Assembly (NCBI GenBank): GCA_012932295.1
Contig: JAAONU010000001.1
Coordinates: forward strand, 46,101,134 to 46,165,133
Source of the DNA: Cyclina sinensis
Lineage: Eukaryota; Mollusca; Bivalvia; Venerida; Veneridae
DNA: 64,000 nucleotides
Direction of reading: 5' to 3'
This document shows positions 1 to 12,903 of the stretch, piece after piece. The translations under genes and the position numbers were made by a program. The notes under the pieces are model-generated. The model worked only from the letters and a program-made list of their open reading frames with translations. It did no database searches and was not told the origin of the DNA. Each line of letters opens with the position of its first letter. Position 1 is the first letter of the stretch.

Positions 1-1955
1 AATTACAGTTTTGACACAACCTGCATTTTTGCATCATTCGCCAAGACAGACCATTGCATCCGTTAATAACACTAATTAGGAAAAAGTTCCTCTTATTTCA
101 CAGGAGTCTGAAACGTAAATACTGGCCGCAAAATTGCCAAGTAACAGTAAATGAGTTTAGGCAAGTGAGCAATCGTAACAACTCGGCCTTTTACGACAAG
201 TTCGTATAAAGACTTATTGAAGTCGCCCAAGGTGTTCCGAGTGGGCAAGTGAGGTAACTGAGGATATTGATTTATTCGGGAGTTTGGACAACAGCTTTGA
301 TTAATCTATTCAGTGGAACAAAAGTTGGGAAAGACAACTAAACCAAACATGACATGAAAACTAATATTCTGAATGGTAGAGTCCTTCTAGAACATTAACA
401 GTGTATTTATATAATGATCACATTATAGGAAGAATAGTTAGAAATTTCGACATGATATCCATTAAGGGAAATATTCAATGCATTATATATCAATAACATT
501 CTTCTAACAAATGAATTTGTGTTTTAAAGGTTGTGATTAATAGCATATTTGCAGATCTAGCGTTAATATATTGCGTTAAACTGATCGTAATATCTATGCA
601 ACATATTAAAACTAAATCGTCTAGTACGCTTGTTTGGTTGATGTTGATCTTTGAAATAAATAAAAACAATCAGATAATTCGTTATTTCAGTTTATTGTTT
701 ATTGCAGTGATTTCTTTCGAAGTGATGTATTTTTAATCGGCTTGTTTTAGTCAAAACCTGCTTGTTTGTTTTCATACGTTTATAAGCAGATGCCATAATT
801 TCTAAATATCCATATTTTTGTTATCTATTCAGAAATAATTCAAGTGTTTGTCCTTCAGCGTTTAATGGCTTTTAAATCATGTTTATTTTATGTGCATCAA
901 AGGTAGACGTAAAACTTCAGTCATTGTAAATAACCATAAAACGAAGAAAGTTTATAAAGAACACCTATCAAAGGATTTAGTCGTTACTCGTCTGCAGTAG
1001 TTTAGAATTTCCCTCTTTGAAATAGGAAAAAAAAATACTTTGATTTTATCGCTTATCAGTTACAAATGCCTAATACTTAAGGCTCTCTCCAATCAATTTT
1101 ACGTCATTTATTTGACATCATTAGCAGGTCAGGCTTTAAATATGTTCATTGCCATTTTCGGGAAAAAGGTCTCTTTATAAAAAAGAAATCATATAAAATA
1201 CGTTTACTGATATACTCGATCCATTGTGTTTAAACGGACCTTAACCTATTAGTCTCTACCGGAAATTGATAGGCAGTAAACGTCCTCTGTACAATAAATA
1301 TAGAATCAAACTTGAAATAATTTCAATCAATTTAGCCTTGGATTTCTTCGTCTTAGAAATAGACACTATTTCTACATGGCAAATCAGTACTTAGTAAACA
1401 ACAATTTCCTTGTAGTTCAAAAAGATTACTATTGACAATCAATATAAGATATTGTTAGTATATCGGAGGTTTAAAGACCCATATTCAGACATAAAAGATT
1501 AATCATTAGTTTATACCAGCTTATGACTACACTTTTAAACACAGTATTTTCTCTTTTTTATCTTAAGAGTATTTGGTCTTGTGTCATCACAACACAATCA
1601 GTTTCTTTTTAGGCTTTTAAATCTAAACAGACACAACATAAAAATAATAATGATCCAGTACTGGGGAAAAACTTTTTTCTTTATATTGACTTGCCACTGT
1701 ATCTCACCAGGCCTTATTTGCCATGATTAAATAGTCGGCTGTCATTTCAATAAACATAAGAAAATCTTATAAGAAAACGACCCTAAGAACACAAAAACTC
1801 TGCAAAGATAAAGTACACTGCAAAGACTAAGTACTCTTTTCAGGTTAAAACAAAGAGGAAAATAGTAAAAGTGGAGGCAAGAAGAACGGACGTCCCGAAC
1901 CTCTTTGATCGAAAGAAATGCAACGTCGGGGAACGTGCCATTGTATTTTTACATA
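1..1955. other. AT-rich non-coding stretch
   Basis: No open frame here has splice context, homology or composition that suggests a gene. The only longer frame, a 67-codon + strand frame near 540-736, has ordinary AT-rich composition and no recognisable motif. I see no clear repeat structure. Confidence 0.5.
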
Positions 1956-1979
1956 TCTCTCTCTCTCAATCCCTCTCAC

Positions 1980-2011
<32 letters not shown>
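1956..2011. repeat. (CT)n microsatellite
   Basis: An interrupted CT tract followed by about 25 uninterrupted bases of CT. The roughly 490 bases between it and the satellite that follows hold nothing I can identify. Confidence 0.95.
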
Positions 2012-2015
<4 letters not shown>

Positions 2016-2506
2016 TCAGAATTTTATAATGAGTACATTTTCACAGGATTCCTGTAAAACACTTTTTATAAAAAATCAAATACACGTAACATAAATTATG
2101 CGCAAGCAATCTTTTTTTAAGCCTAGATAATTTCATGAGATTTCGTAATTTATATCTGTTTACAGATACTTTGGTATGCACTTTACATCTCATGTTTTAG
2201 TGATAATAGAATGCATTTCAAGTGTTTGTACAATTAATCACAGACGATTTTAGCACATATCTATGAGGACGTATAAATTGAGATATTCTTATGTCATATC
2301 TATCTCTTTTACATAAAATGACTTTCATGAAATAAAAGGTCTGTTGTTATATTTCTACTGGCATAAGTCTTGCGAGTTATTTCCCACTATATTGAAACCA
2401 GATTACAGAAACTTACATAAATGTATCTGAAATGGCACCTCAAATATTCCTATAGTGGTATGCTTTCATTTATCTTCTAAATTTGTTTAATTTTAGGGTA
2501 TAACCT

Positions 2507-3782
2507 GCGTATGACCAGATAATGCCCAGACTATGACAAACCTATGACTAGGTTATGTCCTGACTATGTCTAATCTATGTCCAGGTTTTTAAAACTATGG
2601 CCAGACTATATCCTAACTATGGCCAGACTATATCCAGGCTATGAAAAACCTATGACCATACTATGTCAAGACTATGACAAGAGTATGACTACGCTAGGCC
2701 CAGACTATGGCCGGCCTATGACCAGATTATGACTAGACTATGATTAGACTTTGACAAGCCTATAATCAGCATGTGCCATGACTATGAGCAGCCTATGACT
2801 AGACTGACCAGACCATGACCAACCTTTGTCTATCCTATGACCAGACAATGAGTAGCATATGACCAGACTATGACCAGCCAATGGCTAGCCTATTACCAGA
2901 CAATGACTAGACTATGACAAGTCTATTACTAGACTGACCAGACCATGACCAGCCTTTGTCTATCATATGACCAGTCAAAGATAAGCATATGACTAGACTA
3001 TTATCAGACAATGACTAGACCATGACCAGCCTTTATCTATCTTATGACCAGATAATGACTAGACTTTGACCAGTTCAAGACCAGGCTATGACTGTGACTA
3101 GCCTTTGAAAAGACCAACAGCAGCCTATAACTAGCCTATGACTAGTCTATTATCAGAAAAGCTTTTGACTAGACAATCCCCAGTCTATGACTAGCATATG
3201 AAGAGACTCTGACTTACCATGACCAGATCATGACTAGACTTTGACCAGACTATGACTAGACTTTAACTAGCTTACGGCTACACTATAACTAGCCTTTGAC
3301 CCAACCATAATCAGCCTATGACCAACCTATGACCAGACTATGAATATATTTTGAACAGGCTATGACTAAACTATAACCAGACTATGACCAGACTATGACT
3401 ATCAATTGATCGGCCTATAACCAGACTATGAAAAGAGATTGACAAGACTCTAGCAAGCCTCAGACCAGACTATTGCCAGATAATCACAAGGCTTTGAACA
3501 GCCTATGACTAGCTTACGACTAGAACATATCCAAAATATGACCAGTCTATGACTAGACCATGACCAGTTTATCAACAGACTATGACTGCCTATGACCAGA
3601 CTGTGACCAGCTTATAACCAGACTTCGACAAGCCTATAACCAGACTTTGACTAGACTATGACCAGCTTATAACTAGACTATGACCAGACCAAAACCAGCC
3701 TATGGCTAGCCTTTGACAAGACTTTGTCAATTCTATAACCAAAGTATCATCACACTATAACGAGACCATGACCAGCCTGCCT
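2507..3782. repeat. degenerate 11-bp satellite (CTATGACCAGA type)
   Basis: About 1.28 kb made of a degenerate unit close to CTATGACCAGA / CTATGACTAGA, mostly 11 bases with many indels and substitutions, on the order of 100 copies. Variants at the second half (CCAGA, CTAGA, CCAGC) intermix without a clean higher-order period. No open reading frame runs through it. It is non-coding tandem DNA of moderate age. Confidence 0.93.
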
Positions 3783-4109
3783 ATTCGTACACATAACTAA
3801 AAAAATCTTGACCTTTGTTTACTTTGATAGTAGTCACATATTTTATATTTTTGTCCATATCCAAGATGGACAAGTCCAGTTTCAAGATTTTGAGAAAAAT
3901 CGAATAAGATAACATTTACTCTACAAACCTCTCCATACAAGATTAACATAAATTTTACGCAGTTTTGGCAGTATGTAAGACTGAGAAATAATACTCTGCA
4001 ATGCTCACATGTATCATTTACAATGTCCTAAAATCAAGGTGCCGATACCACGTGACTTAGATGGATATGTGTGGGACATATTCAACATATGTGTAATAAA
4101 TCTGCGCAT

Positions 4110-4265
4110 GTGTGACCGGAACGCGAAGAAACGAAAATGCGAAAACACGACAATGCGAAAAATCAAAAATGCGACAATGCAACAATGCAAAAACACACTG
4201 ATACGACAAAATTTGACTTTGTCGTATGTTCGTGTTTTCGCATTCTCGAAATGAAAAGGCGAAAA
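4110..4265. repeat. GCGAAAA-rich inverted repeat with hairpin
   Basis: The left half is a string of AATGCGAAAA / ACACGACAATGCGA units. The right half contains the reverse complement (CGTGTTTTCGCATTCTCG). At the centre is a perfect 10-bp hairpin: ATACGACAAA at 4201-4210 pairs with TTTGTCGTAT at 4218-4227. Short open frames on both strands follow from this low complexity and are not genes. Confidence 0.75.
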
Positions 4266-7213
4266 TACAAGATGGCATAAATCAGCAGGCATATATTACT
4301 GAGAAGTGTTATTGTTACATTTTAAAAGGCGTATTAACGCAAGATCAATATTAATTTCAAATTCTTTTTATATCATTATAAAAAAAACAACGCCCTTTGC
4401 AGCTTACAGTTATACGTTAAAACACTGTAATAGATTATCCTCTATCGATGTTTGTATATACTTACATTGTTTTATATGTTCTATAAGAATTTAACTTTGT
4501 CTAGATTCTCTTGCACATGCCTGTTTATACTTTGACCCTGTATGCATTTGCGTAACTAAGTATGGAAGACTACTGACGTTCATTTCCTAATATTGAATAA
4601 ACTGTATAATGCGTTCTGATTAACACTCATGCGGGAATATACGATTTTGGATTTCCAGGTTAAACTTAATTGTGAGGATAAAAACCAAAGATCTTTGGGT
4701 CAGGAGGCCGACGCTTTAACCCGACAAAATGATCCATCCTCAAACTTTATTATCACCGATCGGTCGACATTTTCAAGCAATACCTAAAATACTTACACTA
4801 ACGTGCGACCAGAATTATCATTTTGTGACACCATATTAATGCTCTATTTCGATCATAGTTGAATCACAGGCTTACTATAGGACAACTAAATTAAACTAAA
4901 CTACAGGACAATTTTCCAAACCCGTCACATAAAAATGAATAAGTTCATATTGTTTCAGTATATATGACAATGACAAACAATTTTAAAGCATGATAATATT
5001 ATTTATAAGACATTTAATTACACAGACATTTAGATACAAAATTTACCTTCGAATCAACTGTCAATCCAAATAAATCAGATGTAGTATCACTATATTCGGG
5101 CTGTCTCTAATGTTGTTATAATCCAGTTGTACTTTTATTTATAACGTATGTTTTGAATGAATTTCTATTATGTTGAAAGTTGCAACTGAGTATAATTAAA
5201 CAAAAATCTTTTTGGAATCTCTCTTCACTTTAGAAATACAATCTGTCCAAAAGCGTTGTGTTCTGTCAGAAGTGTAGTTTTATTTGATTTTGATCAGTCA
5301 CTTTCACGCAATTTTCTTTTATTATATTAATACCTTTATTGGACAGTTTACATTCATCCAACCATAAACCTTTTGAAACTTCTATCTGTTTTTCTCAATT
5401 ATTATTATTAAAGTGCAAAAAATACAGAATACGATTGAATGTGAAAATTCAGTTTGACAGTTTTATCTTATTTACATAGCGAAGCGGTACTTGGGGAAAA
5501 ACTTATTTTTCGTCGTAATATATCAACCCTGATCAAATTAATATTTATAGGAGTAACAAGCAGAATTTATAGGTATAAATTTTTTACACATATTTCTTTT
5601 ACTACCGCTCACGCATGTGAATTTTGCAATGAACTCTTCGTTTTTTTTTTGTGTTATTTTTTTTTTTTTTTTTTCGTAATAAAGAAGGCAATTTATTAAG
5701 TTCTTTGAAAAACAAAACAACACAAGAGCAAACGGTTTTAAGATGAGACTTTGCGTTCTAGCTTGTGATATGAAAGTACTTCCTTTTATTTTTTAAAGTC
5801 GGCATTGAGATTTAAAATAAAAATGTTAACTTTGCATTTTGGTATCTTTCTTTAATATATTGTTTATTTTAAGTGTTCATAATTTCGATCACCTGATAAT
5901 TATAAGCAAACATGTCACTTAACTCGTGAACTTGAAATGAAAATTCTAATCACTTTAAGGAAAATAAAGTCAAGGAATCATTCAGTTTCCATCAGAAAAA
6001 AAATGGGAGAAAAAAGCAGGATGTTTTAAAAATCTCTAAGATTGAAACAGAAACGTTTCTTTAGGAACACTTATGTCGCACTTATCTCGTCTGAGTGAGG
6101 GTTGCCTTATAAACTTTTCTCCCTAGCTGTCCACTTGTTCAGAAGTTTAGGTTGGGAAAGGAAGATGTCTAGAGTGGTCTACGTCTTTGCCAAGACACGA
6201 TACTACTGTTACAATTTCAAAGACGATGTCAAAGCTTAGGATCAGACTCGACCAATATATATGTGTTGATTTGACCGAAAAGAATGAACGACGACGAAAG
6301 CCTGAACCTGAAGACCACTGACAAAGTTTTCTTTGTCTTCTGTCATGCTAAACATGGACGTAAAATTACGCTCCTACTTAAAACCTACACATAAATTGTT
6401 TTTCACCCGCTACAGGTATATTAATTTTACCTATGATAGGAAATTGACATGCCAGTACAGACGATATTAAAGATCGACTAGTTTGTCTTGTAAATAAATT
6501 CAGAAGCAAGAACTTCTATTTTTATCTCTACAAACACAACGTAGCCCCAAGTATCCATATTTAGGTTGCTTTCTATAAAGAATGAGCTATTTTAAGAAAC
6601 TGTTATATATTTGGATCCTTGTTAACATTTCTTTAGGATAAAAGAGACAATATTTACTAAGACTAGATTCTTCAAGCTGAGAGCACTATGGTATAAAATG
6701 ATTGAACTTTTAGATAATGTCATTGTAACATTTCCAATATCTGCACGACAGTATGTTCACACATTTTCCTGCAGGTGAACAATATTGCACGACAAACCTT
6801 TCACCACAAAGACAAACGGCTCTCTGTGTTAAGATATAGCTGATTAATTAAAAAAAATATGTTCCTTTAAGTTGAAATCTAAAACCTAAATATGAAAGAC
6901 GGTTCATTAACTATTTTATGTGCATGAAAACTTCTAGCTCATGTTCTTTTCGTTCCCATGTATGATCTGATAACTGCTGCTTGGAAACTATCAATATGTG
7001 GAAAGAAATTAATCAACACCGACTGAATCGAATGCGAAAGAGCACTAAGAGAAGCAAGTAGTCCGAAAACACGGAAAAAGACTTCCCCTCAATCCACGAA
7101 CCTTCAATACAGCAATATACACAAATGTATATACACAAACTTACCTTCTGTCACGCAGGGGTTAGATGATTAATCCTCAAGTTTTGGTACAATCGTATGG
7201 CTGAATCACTTTC
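4266..7213. other. non-coding stretch
   Basis: No supported gene, RNA gene or large repeat. Small frames near 5454-5723 overlap poly-T tracts and are open on both strands, as expected from composition. Confidence 0.45.
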
Positions 7214-7440
7214 TATCTATCTATTTAAGCTTATTTATCGTCGGTACCGGTTGCCCATATGACCGACGCCCCCTGGAGAGATTAGTTATTTTATGTGATG
7301 GGGGTAGTGCAAGATACAGAAAGCATCCCATTCCAGAGACACTTCTGGTTCTTTTACATGCTCAGCGTATAGCACTGATACATGGGACCTCGGTTTAAAG
7401 TCTCATCCGAAAGACTGACTCACTTTTCAGAGGTGAGTAC
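7214..7440 (-). repeat. SINE copy, family also at 20630 and 27412
   Basis: On the - strand it matches the + strand copy at 20630-20868: the segment containing CTTTCGGATGAGAC, the block reading CCCATGTATCAGTGC, and the tail GGGCAACCGGTACCGACG followed by ATAAATA. The 5' tRNA-like head is not recognisable, so the copy is probably 5' truncated. A related copy with a tRNA-like head lies at 27412-27679. Confidence 0.75.
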
Positions 7441-7585
7441 ACTTTGTAATCTCTTCGTAAGCTAATCAGATCCCCATACAGCTCTTAGATACATACTGTA
7501 TATTTAAAGATAGAACAATAATAAAAGGTGCTTAGTAAAACAAAATCTGGCACTGTGCCAGAACTCGAGTAATAAATCGAGATTT

Positions 7586-9270
7586 TATTATACGCCCGTC
7601 GAAAGACGGCCGTATTATGGGAAACCCCGTGGCGGGCGGCGTCCAGACTGAATCCGGACCATAATTCTGTTGCTAATAATTTGGCTGACATAACACTTGC
7701 TTTCTTGCAATGAGTAGAAGAACAAGAACCATAAATCTGCCTGGTTACATTTTTAATTATTTCCCCTATTGGAAATTTTTTGTCCGGAGCTTAACTTTAA
7801 AACTATGAAACTTAAAGTAAAGATCAGAAGTGCAATGCCCAAAAAGTATAACTTTACCTTATCCATATTTTAGTAATCTCCCCTTCTTTAATTTCCATAA
7901 TGATTTTTTATCCGGAGAATAACTTGAACACTATGAATGGATTCTCTTGAAACTTATGATAACGATAGATGGTAAACAGTAGGAGTGCAGTGTGTAAAAA
8001 CTATAACACTTCCTGGTTCCAATTTTGAATCATCTCCCCTCTTATTTTATTTTTGACCGGAGCATAACTTAAAAACTATGGAGTGAATTGACGTGAAACT
8101 TAAAATATAGGCAGCTGGCGATAAGAAAAATTGCAGTGCCTAAAAGTATAATGCTACCTTATCTTGCTTTTTAGGTAATCTCCCCTTCTTTAATTTCTAT
8201 AATAATTTTTTTTCAGGAGCATAACTTGAACATTTATTTGTACCATCTATCTTTATTCTTTAGCTTCAAGACAATTCCTTTTATACTGTGCAGAGCATAG
8301 GAACCATAACTCTTCCTGGTCCTATTTTCGAATTATCTCCTTATCTCTCTAAAAAATTGACCGCAGTAAAACTTCAAACCTGAAAATGAAGTGAATTGAT
8401 GTGAAACTTAAAATAGAGGCAGCTGACGACAAGAGAAAAGGCACTGCCAAAGAAACGTATTTTGCCTTATCCAGATTTTTAGTAATCTCCCCTTTTTTTA
8501 ATTTCAAAAATGAATTTTTGTCCGGAACATAACTTGAACACTATGAAAGGGATTGCCTTGAAATTTAAGAGAAAGATAGATGGTAAGAACTGAAAGTGCA
8601 GTGCACAAGAATCATAACTCTTCCTGGTCCCATTTTTTAATTATATTCCCTCTTTATTCTTTTTTTATTTTTTTTAGCGGAGCATAACTTCAAAACTATG
8701 AAGTGCATTGATATGAAACATAAAATATAAATAGCTGGCGACAAAAAAATGTAGTACCAAAGAAGCGTTTTTTACCTTATCCAGATTTTGTGTAATCTCC
8801 CCTTTTTTAATTTCAATAATGAAATTTGTCCGTAGCTTACCTTGAACACTATAAAAGTGATTGCCTTGAAACTTAAAATAAAGATAGATGGTACGAAGTA
8901 GAAGTGAAGTGCATAAGAACCATAACTCTTCCTGACCCAATTTTGAATAATCCCCCTTCTTAATAATGTTTTTGTCCGGAGCTTTGCTTTAAAATTATGA
9001 ACGAATTGGTGTCAAACTTAAAATATAGACAGCTAGTGACAAGGAGAAGTGCATTGCACAAGGAGCATAACTCTACTTTATCCAGTTTGAAGTTACCTAC
9101 GTTTCTTTGGTTTTATAATGATTTCTTGTCCAGGGCAAAACTTTATCGTTATAAAAGGGATTGCCTTGAAACTTAAAATAGAGATACATGGTAAGAAGAA
9201 GAAGTGCAGTGTCAAAATGTGTCTCTGTCAGGTCTCAAATTTGAATGATCTCCCTTCTTACAACATTTTT
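7586..9270. repeat. dispersed element with ~150-bp internal tandem units
   Basis: It begins near TATACGCCCGTCGAAAGACG, followed by GTGGCGGGCGGCGTCC, the same head style as the TATGCCCGAAGG elements further on. The body is an imperfect tandem array. Each unit contains TCTCCCCTTCTTTAATTT, then TTTTGTCCGGAGCATAACTT, then TTGAAACTTAAAATA, then an AGTGCAGTGC...CATAACTCTTCCTGG stretch, with alternating unit types. The right end is not sharp. Only short frames occur and none looks like a protein. Confidence 0.75.
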
Positions 9271-9364
9271 GGTATATAAATATTTTATGGTATATTGATC
9301 CTTAAAGTCGATTCGGCACAGACCTGTAAAAATATTCTTGCTGTATGATTTCCATTTATATGTG

Positions 9365-10430
9365 TGCAGTGCCATCTATTGTGCGATGCTTTTTATATGC
9401 CCGAAGGGGACATATTATGTTATGGTACAGGGCGTCCGTCTGTCCGTCCGCTGGCAATTTGGTTTCTGGAGGATAACTTGAGTTCTCTTTGGCCTTCAGT
9501 CTTTTACCTTCATGTGATTATTGCCCATATTGAGTGGATGACCCCTATTGATTTTGGAGTCAGTAGCTCTAAGGTCAATGTCACATGGACCTTAACACTG
9601 AAAACCATTTCCGCCAAGTAACTTGACAATCATTCGTAATAGAGACTTCAAAATGTATATCATGATTGCACACATTGAGTGAATGACTCCTATTGACTTT
9701 GGGTTCAGTAGGTCAAAGATCAAGGCTACAGTGACCTTAACATTGAAAACCATTCCGCCATTAACTTGACAATCGTTTTGTAGGGACTCCAATTTGTACT
9801 TCGTGATTGGACACATTGAGTGGATGATTCCTATATATTTTTGGATCAGTATGTCAAAGGTCAAGGACACAGTGACCTAAATGTTTAGAATCATTTACAC
9901 TCTATAACTCGACAACCATTTACCATATAGATTTCAAGATTCACTTAATGGTTAGACACATTGAGTGAATGACACCTATTTATTTTGGGGTCAGTAGGTC
10001 AAAGGTCAAGGTCACAGTGACCTTAACATTGAAAACCATTTCCGCCATGTAACATGACAATCATTTGTTGTAGAGACTTTAAACTTTTTATCATGATTGC
10101 ACACATTAAGTGGATGACCCCTATACATTTTTGGGGTCAGTATTGCAAAGGTCAGGGTGACAGTGACTTAAATGTTTAGAATCATTTACACTCTGTAACT
10201 CGACAACCATTTTTCATAGAGTCTTCAAAATTCATATAATGGTTGAACACATTGAAGACCCCTATTGATTTTGGCGTCAGTAGGTAAAAAAATCTAAATT
10301 TAAAGTAAATCATTTAATTTTGAAGCCTAAGGTTTCCTCACTTATATCACAAATGCATCATATTTAGAAAAAATATCCTTCGGGCATATAATGCATCGCC
10401 CAGCGGTGCTCTTGTTGTTCTTGTTTTAAT
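9365..10430. repeat. TATGCCCGAAGG-bounded dispersed element, copy 1
   Basis: Terminal inverted repeats are TATGCCCGAAGG on the left (about 9396) and CCTTCGGGCATA on the right (about 10376), with GCGATGC just outside both. The left end continues into the GTCCGTCTGTCCGTCC and CAATTTGGTTTCTGGAGGAT segments. Internal units of about 140 bp repeat CACACATTGAGTGAATGAC, TTTTGGGGTCAGTAGGTCAA, AGGTCACAGTGACCTTAA and AAAACCATTTCCGCC. No transposase is seen, so this is a non-autonomous element. A second copy lies at 36808-38573. The third internal unit contains a DR1 and a perfect palindromic AGGTCA element. Confidence 0.88.
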
Positions 10431-11571
10431 TACGATCCAAATTGAACGGGTATCTAAATAGAAAATATTTGCTCCAAGTGCCGACTCATGCGAGTGACTT
10501 TGGACATATTTATCTGTAGTAACGTTTTGTATTCCTTACCGCCTTTTGAAACTTCTGAGCAATATAAATTCGTATCAAAACAAAAGCTAATATCCTGAAA
10601 CAAAACTGTATTGGTTTCTGCTATTTACTAAAGGTGACTTACGTTTTTAAAATTTTCTGTTCATTTTTAGCATAAAAATATGCGGAATAAATGAAAACGT
10701 GAAGAAACTAAATCCAATATGATCCCCCTGGTTTTTGTTTAATTGTTGTACTGTACAGATTCATTAAAACATTGCTATTCGAGGAAAACATACACACTTT
10801 TTTATTAACTTCTGGCAAATCAATAATATCTGCATTAAAAACGATATTCCACTCTTTTTTAACGTAAAAGTTCAGACAACATTTTTTCATGAAACATGTC
10901 AATTAGAACAAATGCTGATTTCTTTATTAAACTTTCTGGTTTAGATTACTATTAACTTTGCGAGATGCCATCTTTAGAGGCCTTATGTAAAACAAATCCT
11001 TACCTTCTGTACGTAAATTCCTTTCAGTTATATTTGAAACGTTATCTTGCGAATTGTTTGGCTGTGAAAGAAAGTTATCTAAAGAAAAGCCCTTTCACAG
11101 ATGTTTTACGATAATCTAAACAAATGTGATAATTAGAAACATGTCACTGCGCATGGTTTTCATGCCGATATCGAATCAATGTGTAACTTATTTCATTACT
11201 TCCCAAACACCCTAGAAGATGTGTTATGTTTGCATGTCCTTTTAACATTACAATAAACGCCGTAAGTGCAATAAAATGATAATTAAGTGAATGTGCAAAT
11301 ATTTACCGCCCACGAAATGTGATAACAGCCGCCAACAACAATCACACGATTTTAAGAAGTTAAAACAATTATTTACAAAGATAGCGGGGTAAGCTCTCGC
11401 AAATTATTTAAACTAGTTTTCAGGACTGATTTCTTTACTTCTGACCCGTACTCATTTAAACAGCTTTAATTGTTCGAGCATAATTGTCAGTAATTACTTA
11501 TTAGAATCCTAAATAGTTTCAGCATACACGTTTTACAGTAGGTTTTTTTTATAAATAACAGTTAGCTTAAG
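10431..11571. other. non-coding stretch
   Basis: No supported gene or repeat. A 64-codon - strand frame at 10708-10902 lacks splice context or recognisable sequence. Confidence 0.45.
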
Positions 11572-11623
11572 GACTTCAGCGTACACGATTTATATACTGT
11601 TACGGGACGTGTACGCTGAAGTC
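11572..11623. repeat. perfect 16-bp stem hairpin
   Basis: GACTTCAGCGTACACG at 11572-11587 is the exact reverse complement of 11608-11623, with a 20-base AT-rich loop. A related partial copy (AGCATACACG) sits about 50 bases upstream. It could be a small foldback element or a transcribed hairpin; the sequence alone does not decide. Confidence 0.8.
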
Positions 11624-11820
11624 AACGCCGTAGGGAAAGTCTACCAATAATCGTGCCAGGAATCTGACACGTTCGCATCCATTCATCAAGCATGCCATTG
11701 AGTAAAGTGAAGCATATCCCGATAGAATTATATATAGATTTTTAATAAGCCCAATATTAACACATAATTAACTAATTTCAAACACAAAATGCCTTGAAGT
11801 TTCCGATAGGCCTTAAAATT

Positions 11821-12165
11821 CAGCACTCCGCCGCCATCTTGACAAAATGTTTGACCACGTGATCACGAGAATGACCTTGACGAGTTCATCAGCGCGGACG
11901 GTTAAGAAAACAATACAATGTGCTTTTAACTCCGCAGCATTTGTTTACAAGTATCCAAGAGAATCATCATTGCAAGAGTGCCAAGATATAGACTCAATGC
12001 TTTCTGTGACACTTGTCACTTGTTAATTTTATACATGTATTGTTTCAGTACTTCTACAAGCAGTTTGTTTACGTGAGTCTAAAAATAGATAGTCTGGTTT
12101 GTTTTCTAAGCGGTTCGTGCGGTTACGTCATACCAGATCTCGCGAAACTGCTGACTGTAAGTCGG
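11821..12165. promoter_or_regulatory. promoter-like GC-richer patch
   Basis: In an AT-rich setting this patch clusters a YY1-like GCCGCCATCTTG at about 11831, an E-box CACGTG inside GACCACGTGATCACG, the CRE-like TTACGTCA, and TCTCGCGA at about 12139. CTGACTGTAAGTCGG just after could be a 5' splice donor (GT at about 12157). It could be the upstream promoter and first non-coding exon of the + strand peptide gene at 12904, or a bidirectional promoter. No coding exon is attached to it with certainty. Confidence 0.35.
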
Positions 12166-12855
12166 AGAAATTGATGTTTCTCGGCGAAACAAGCAGTAAT
12201 TTTATTGTATTTATTTATATTTCAATAGTTTTAATGGTATGAAATGATATTGAACTAATTGTTTTATCGAATAATGCACAAGATTCAATAGTGAAAAGGG
12301 TATTTGCGATGTAAAACGACGTTAAACGAATGTGTGTTATTCTGGTTAGGTTTTGTAACGGGTCTGATCCAAAACTTTAATGCCGCATCATATAAAAGAA
12401 CAAAATTTAAAAAAGCGGCTTATAAAGTTTTGGAAGCCAGAACTAAATAACAGTCTAAGTGCAAAGCTTATCACTGGTAAAGAGGTAATCTGCTCTGCTA
12501 TGGAATGTCAGTGATTCAAGCAGGATATATCAACATAGAAAAAGCGATAACGACCTCGCGCGTAATGATGCAAACAGTTATTATTTTTTAAAATATTTTT
12601 TTCCTTATAAGAATGACTGCGGTTATTAAGACGTATCTGTAAACGTTCGGTATTTAACGAAATTAATGATAATTAACTACATCTTACTGTCCAAAATGTA
12701 CAAAAAATTGATCTGACATATGTGAATGAGTTCATTACTGTTAAGTATGAAAAGAATAAACATTGTTAGCATAATATGTTATGCGGAGCACCTCATAATT
12801 CGGTGTATAAGTTTTATAGGTAAAATTAAGGTTTAAATGAAAGTAGGACTTTCAA

Positions 12856-12889
12856 CATATATAGTGCGTTAAGTGCATGCACTTTCACT
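12856..12889 (+). promoter_or_regulatory. candidate TATA box and initiator for the peptide gene
   Basis: CATATATAG at 12856-12864 is followed about 30 bases later by TTCACTGT around 12884-12891, a spacing typical of a TATA/Inr core promoter. It would give a very short leader of about 17 bases before the ATG at 12904. The patch at 11.8-12.2 kb is the alternative promoter. Confidence 0.35.
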
Positions 12890-12903
12890 GTCTTCACCTC
12901 ATA

